DNA from: a virus
IMG/VR virus record: IMGVR_UViG_3300048838_000345
Span: 1 to 50,652 of that record
DNA length: 50,652 bases
Reading direction: 5' to 3' (one strand)
The position numbers and the translations under genes were made by a program. Under the pieces are notes generated by a model. It was not told the origin of the DNA, searched no databases, and worked only from the letters and a program-made list of their open reading frames with translations. Shown one piece after another: positions 48,312-50,652 of the stretch (the first letter of the stretch is position 1; each line of letters opens with the position of its first letter).

Positions 48312-49230
48312 TATTTCTTCCCTGGATTATTTATCATATAATCTTTGTAGGCTTGTTTAAGCTTTTTCCTGTGCGACCAACGAAGTGCGTCCACTTCTGA
48401 TGGAGGCCACTTCCAAACTTGAGCGAAAAAAGCGTAATCATCCAAGAGGTCTTGCTCGTGACTTACGTATTCGTACTCGGTGAGCCCTTGGAAGGGTCGA
48501 AAAAATCGGCCCCAAAAACGTCAAGTTTTGTGGTAAAATCTTTACCGCATTTGACGCAAGTGTTTTCTATTTCAGTATCCAAAGTTCCTTCAAGTTTAAC
48601 TTTTTCAAGTTTATCTTTGAGAATCATGATATCTTTCATAGATAACTGTTCAATGTCTTTTGGAGTGACTTTTGATAAAGTTCCTAGACGTTTTAGCGAC
48701 AAAGCTAAAACAGAAGTAATAAGTTCACTTTGCTTATTCTTACTAATCTTGATGACGTCAAAAAGGTCACGAAGATGGATTGGTTTAATTTCACATTCAA
48801 GCTGAGCGCCTGGTAACATGAAAATTCTGTCTTTCTTATCGAGCATTTGCTCTAAAGTAAAAACATCCAATTCTAAGGAAGATAAATCAATACGTAAATC
48901 TTTATTTTTCTGTTCGCAATGGGGGCATTCAGCTTCAAAGTAAAAACGTTCTCCGTAAGATTTCTCACGAATTTTTACTAAGATTGTTTCTAGGTCGCCA
49001 GATGGCAATTTGTAGATGGCTTCTTCCATATTGCCAGCCCATTTAAGACCTTCTGCTGTTTCCAGTGACAATACTAAGTCGCATAAAATTTTGGGGATGT
49101 GGCCGATATTTGAAACGACCAGCTCTCTATCCGCAAGGTAATTTTGTTGTTTACCGCGTAGTTCGTCTATTGTTGCGTAATTGAACAAATCAGAACCGTC
49201 TAGTAAACCATTTGGTAATTGAATTCTCAT
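48311..49230 (-). CDS. Tail assembly chaperone, -1 frameshift product (306 aa)
   Basis: Residues 1-244 are shared with the shorter form. At T TTT TTC (48505-48499) a -1 slip moves reading into a frame that stays open for 62 codons, from CGA at 48499 to TAA at 48311-48313. The extension includes RPFQGLTEYEYVSHEQ, DDYAFFAQVWKWPPSE and RWSHRKKLKQAYKDY, a compact aromatic helix pattern like the T-domains of lambda gpGT-type proteins. The stop overlaps the tape measure ATG (TAATG). Position just before the tape measure is the classic one. Segment joined: 49230-48499 then -1 to 48311. Confidence 0.85.
48463..49230 (-). CDS. Tail assembly chaperone, zero-frame product (255 aa)
   Basis: A 255-residue chaperone that would keep the tape measure soluble. 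It has LPNGLLDGSDLFNYATIDELRG-type start features (split for length), CPHCEQK and CVKCGKD zinc-knuckle pairs about 115 residues apart (mid and near the end), and SALKRLG-like helices. It resembles the T4 gp51/gp26 and general zinc-bearing tail-chaperone group. Most ribosomes stop at TAA 48463. A slippery site near the end leads to a longer form. Confidence 0.75.
   Translation of the reverse strand: MRIQLPNGLLDGSDLFNYATIDELRGKQQNYLADRELVVSNIGHIPKILCDLVLSLETAEGLKWAGNMEEAIYKLPSGDLETILVKIREKSYGERFYFEAECPHCEQKNKDLRIDLSSLELDVFTLEQMLDKKDRIFMLPGAQLECEIKPIHLRDLFDVIKISKNKQSELITSVLALSLKRLGTLSKVTPKDIEQLSMKDIMILKDKLEKVKLEGTLDTEIENTCVKCGKDFTTKLDVFGADFFDPSKGSPSTNT
48485..48505 (-). promoter_or_regulatory. 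Programmed -1 ribosomal frameshift site
   Basis: Slippery heptamer T TTT TTC at 48505-48499, in zero frame as GAT TTT TTC. Two bases after it a perfect palindrome CCCTTCCAAGGG (48496-48485) can form a small hairpin. Frameshifting extends the chaperone by 62 residues. Confidence 0.85.
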
Positions 49231-49255
49231 AACCCTCTCTCCTCTAAAGTTATAA

Positions 49256-49849
49256 TTATAATCTTTTTATAAGCCGTTTAACGATGTCCGTAGCATCAAA
49301 TGGATTAGTGTCTTTACTGTTAGTGACTACTTCAAAACTTTCATAGGTCAATACTAACTTCTCCATACTTAGCGTATCATCGCCGTCAGATGCGAAATCT
49401 GAAGCAGGCTTATACTCTATAGGAAAAGCATTGTGAAGAATGTAAGTTTTGATAATTCTACCTTGCCTGTCTAGGTGGTGGATTTTCACTTCTCTTCTAT
49501 ATTCTACGGGTGCAGGTCTTTCGTAACTAGGGGTGCCTAATAAAGGTGACTGTTGTTGTATAAGTTTTACTTCCTGTGCGCTCATACCTTTAATCAACTC
49601 AAATATTTTGCTAGCCCAATCGTGAAAGCTTTTATCTAATGTTACTCCTCTAGTCAACGTGACTGGAGAATATTCTACTGAATCTACTATTTTTCTTGGG
49701 TACAGGTGGGCTCCGCCCTCTGCATAAGATTTAGTTCCTATAGTAACTGAAGGAACCTCACAACCTGTGAAGCCTAATCTAGTGAAGCCTTCTACGCTTA
49801 CTGCCCATCTAAACTTGTCTAAGGGGTCTTTCTGCGCACTTCTAGCCAT
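49256..49849 (-). CDS. Tail tube-like protein 1
   Basis: A 197-residue protein of the gp19-like tube/structural family. It reads MARSAQKDPLDKFRWAVSV, GFTGCEVPSVTIGT, YSPVTLTRGVT, then REVKIHHLDRQGRIIKTYIL and ESFEVV. The start MARS-x-K-DP-x-x-KFR and later TLTRGVT ... W are shared with the 49859 product. Tube proteins form the inner pipe of the tail. It lies directly upstream of the chaperone gene, as in most contractile-tail operons. Confidence 0.8.
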   Translation of the reverse strand: MARSAQKDPLDKFRWAVSVEGFTRLGFTGCEVPSVTIGTKSYAEGGAHLYPRKIVDSVEYSPVTLTRGVTLDKSFHDWASKIFELIKGMSAQEVKLIQQQSPLLGTPSYERPAPVEYRREVKIHHLDRQGRIIKTYILHNAFPIEYKPASDFASDGDDTLSMEKLVLTYESFEVVTNSKDTNPFDATDIVKRLIKRL

Positions 49850-49858
49850 AGTTACTCC

Positions 49859-50557
49859 TTAGAAGCCTAAACCGCTTCCAGTTCCAAATTTTCCGTTTTT
49901 AAATCTCTCTAGTAATACGTTAGCGGCTACTGTAAGAGCGCCTTTTGCAATTTCTTTAGCAAAACCCTCTAAACCGCCTTCCATTTCAACAAAAAACTCA
50001 TAAGTAAGAGTTACCTCTTCTAAAAGTTTTTCGTCAGATGAAGCGTTTAAATCATTTCCAGGTATGTAAGTAGAAGGCCAGGCATTAAACAAATACCAAG
50101 CTTTTACAGATTTACCTTCTCTATCTAAAACTTCAATTACTACATCTTTTCTATAGCCGTCACTTTGAGATACTGAAAATTGTGCGTCTTTACTTAGCTC
50201 GTTAGCAACGTTCATTAAAGCTATCTCTTCATTTACTAATCTATACCAATCGTACAAATTTCTGTTACCTGTGACTCCTCTTTTAAGAGTTACGGGCTCA
50301 TATTTTGCTAAACCAGGAATTTTAATAAATCTTAAATTGTCTATATTTTCTCTATAAGGAATCTCATTAATAGTCGCTTTAGGGAGCGTTACTTCTGTAA
50401 ATCCTGCTCTTTTTATCAACTTTAATCCTGAATGGATACCTAAGTCTGCTCTATTTGCTAGAGTGTCTACTGCACCAGCTAAACTTAAATCAAAAGCGAT
50501 AACTGTCACTCTAAATCTAAATTTTTCTACTGGGTCTGATTTACTTGACCTTGCCAT
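49859..50557 (-). CDS. Tail tube-like protein 2 (paralog)
   Basis: A 232-residue paralog: MARSSKSDPVEKFRFRVTV, GFTEVTLPKATINE, YEPVTLKRGVTGNRNLYDW, KDVVIEVLDREGKSVKAW, YLFNAWPSTYIPG, VTLTYEFF. It has an extra loop after residue 25 and a longer tail than the 49256 product. One of the two may be the main tube and the other a tube initiator or terminator; which is which cannot be told. GGAG precedes ATG. Confidence 0.8.
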   Translation of the reverse strand: MARSSKSDPVEKFRFRVTVIAFDLSLAGAVDTLANRADLGIHSGLKLIKRAGFTEVTLPKATINEIPYRENIDNLRFIKIPGLAKYEPVTLKRGVTGNRNLYDWYRLVNEEIALMNVANELSKDAQFSVSQSDGYRKDVVIEVLDREGKSVKAWYLFNAWPSTYIPGNDLNASSDEKLLEEVTLTYEFFVEMEGGLEGFAKEIAKGALTVAANVLLERFKNGKFGTGSGLGF

Positions 50558-50577
50558 GTTATCTCCATTAAGGAAGA

Positions 50578-50600
50578 AGAGGAGCTTGCGCCCCTCCTCT
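50578..50600 (-). terminator. Hairpin between upstream gene and tube gene
   Basis: Read on the minus strand: AGAGGAG (50600-50594) pairs with CTCCTCT (50584-50578), 9-base loop, followed by TCTTCCTTA. The poor U-tract makes it a weak or partial terminator, which may adjust the ratio of sheath to tube transcripts. It could also be an RNA-processing or stabilising hairpin. Confidence 0.45.
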
Positions 50601-50607
50601 AAAATTA

Positions 50608-50652
50608 TTACGAAGGTAGACTTGAGTAAGTCGCTCGCGCTTGGACAGCTAC
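50608..50652 (-). CDS. C-terminal end of an upstream tail gene (partial, perhaps sheath)
   Basis: The first 45 bases on the minus strand are open in one frame: VAVQARATYSSLPS then TAA at 50610-50608. A following hairpin and the tube gene support this as the end of the upstream gene, often the tail sheath. The frame that runs on into the tube gene is an alternative but has no start of its own. Too short to identify. Confidence 0.4.
   Translation of the reverse strand, partial: VAVQARATYSSLPS

Noticed and set aside
48419-48805. Plus-strand 128-codon frame over the chaperone gene
   Set aside because: It is antisense to the chaperone coding sequence, including both zinc-knuckle regions; no start signal.

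Overview
This window is part of a large, AT-rich tailed-phage genome with a contractile (myovirus-type) tail. The tail assignment rests on baseplate J, gp25/W-like, gpV-spike, gpD-hub, gpI-like and gp19-like tube genes. The host is probably Gram-negative. Several phage proteins carry export signals (a secreted ClpP-like protease, a lipoprotein with a cytochrome c motif, a periplasm-facing coiled-coil protein), and the one clear promoter and the ribosome-binding sites are of sigma70/Shine-Dalgarno type. The host genus cannot be named from the sequence alone.

Two convergent blocks meet at about 21.23-21.32 kb. Positions 1-21230 (+ strand) are a dense early/middle block. It starts inside a family A DNA polymerase and holds a RecA/UvsX-like recombinase, a RuvC-like resolvase, dUTPase, a class II (B12-dependent) ribonucleotide reductase and a dNMP kinase: replication, recombination and nucleotide supply. 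Mixed in are envelope-directed genes (metzincin-like protease, secreted ClpP-like protease, membrane-anchored nuclease, spanin-like coiled coils, cytochrome-like lipoprotein) and host-takeover candidates (peptide deformylase, macro domain, SLOG protein, CYTH protein). From 17905 to 21230 lies an unbroken chain of twelve small genes, each overlapping the next and each starting in the +1 frame. Most end in a recurring L-Y-G-type tail that is encoded by the same bases as the next start codon.

Positions 21317-50652 (- strand) are the late tail block, transcribed leftward. In order of transcription: end of an upstream gene (perhaps sheath), two tube-like paralogs, a tail-assembly chaperone with a -1 ribosomal frameshift (T TTT TTC), tape measure, tube-like/LysM-like/hub/spike baseplate genes, gp25-like, J-like, I-like, a 1549-residue fiber/baseplate protein, a cassette of paralogous fiber genes, a fiber chaperone, and an M15 peptidase. 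HNH and GIY-YIG endonucleases sit between tail genes, and an HNH-AP2 gene sits in the early block. A hairpin with a U-tract ends the late operon. Its U-tract is encoded by the last codons of the convergent + strand array.

The most unusual features are the overlapping L-Y-G gene chain, the cytochrome c-like lipoprotein whose start codon lies in a terminator stem, the three micro-membrane proteins ahead of the macro-domain gene, and a structured non-coding stretch at 13.74-13.89 kb. Functional names rest on motif reading only; no database search was possible.
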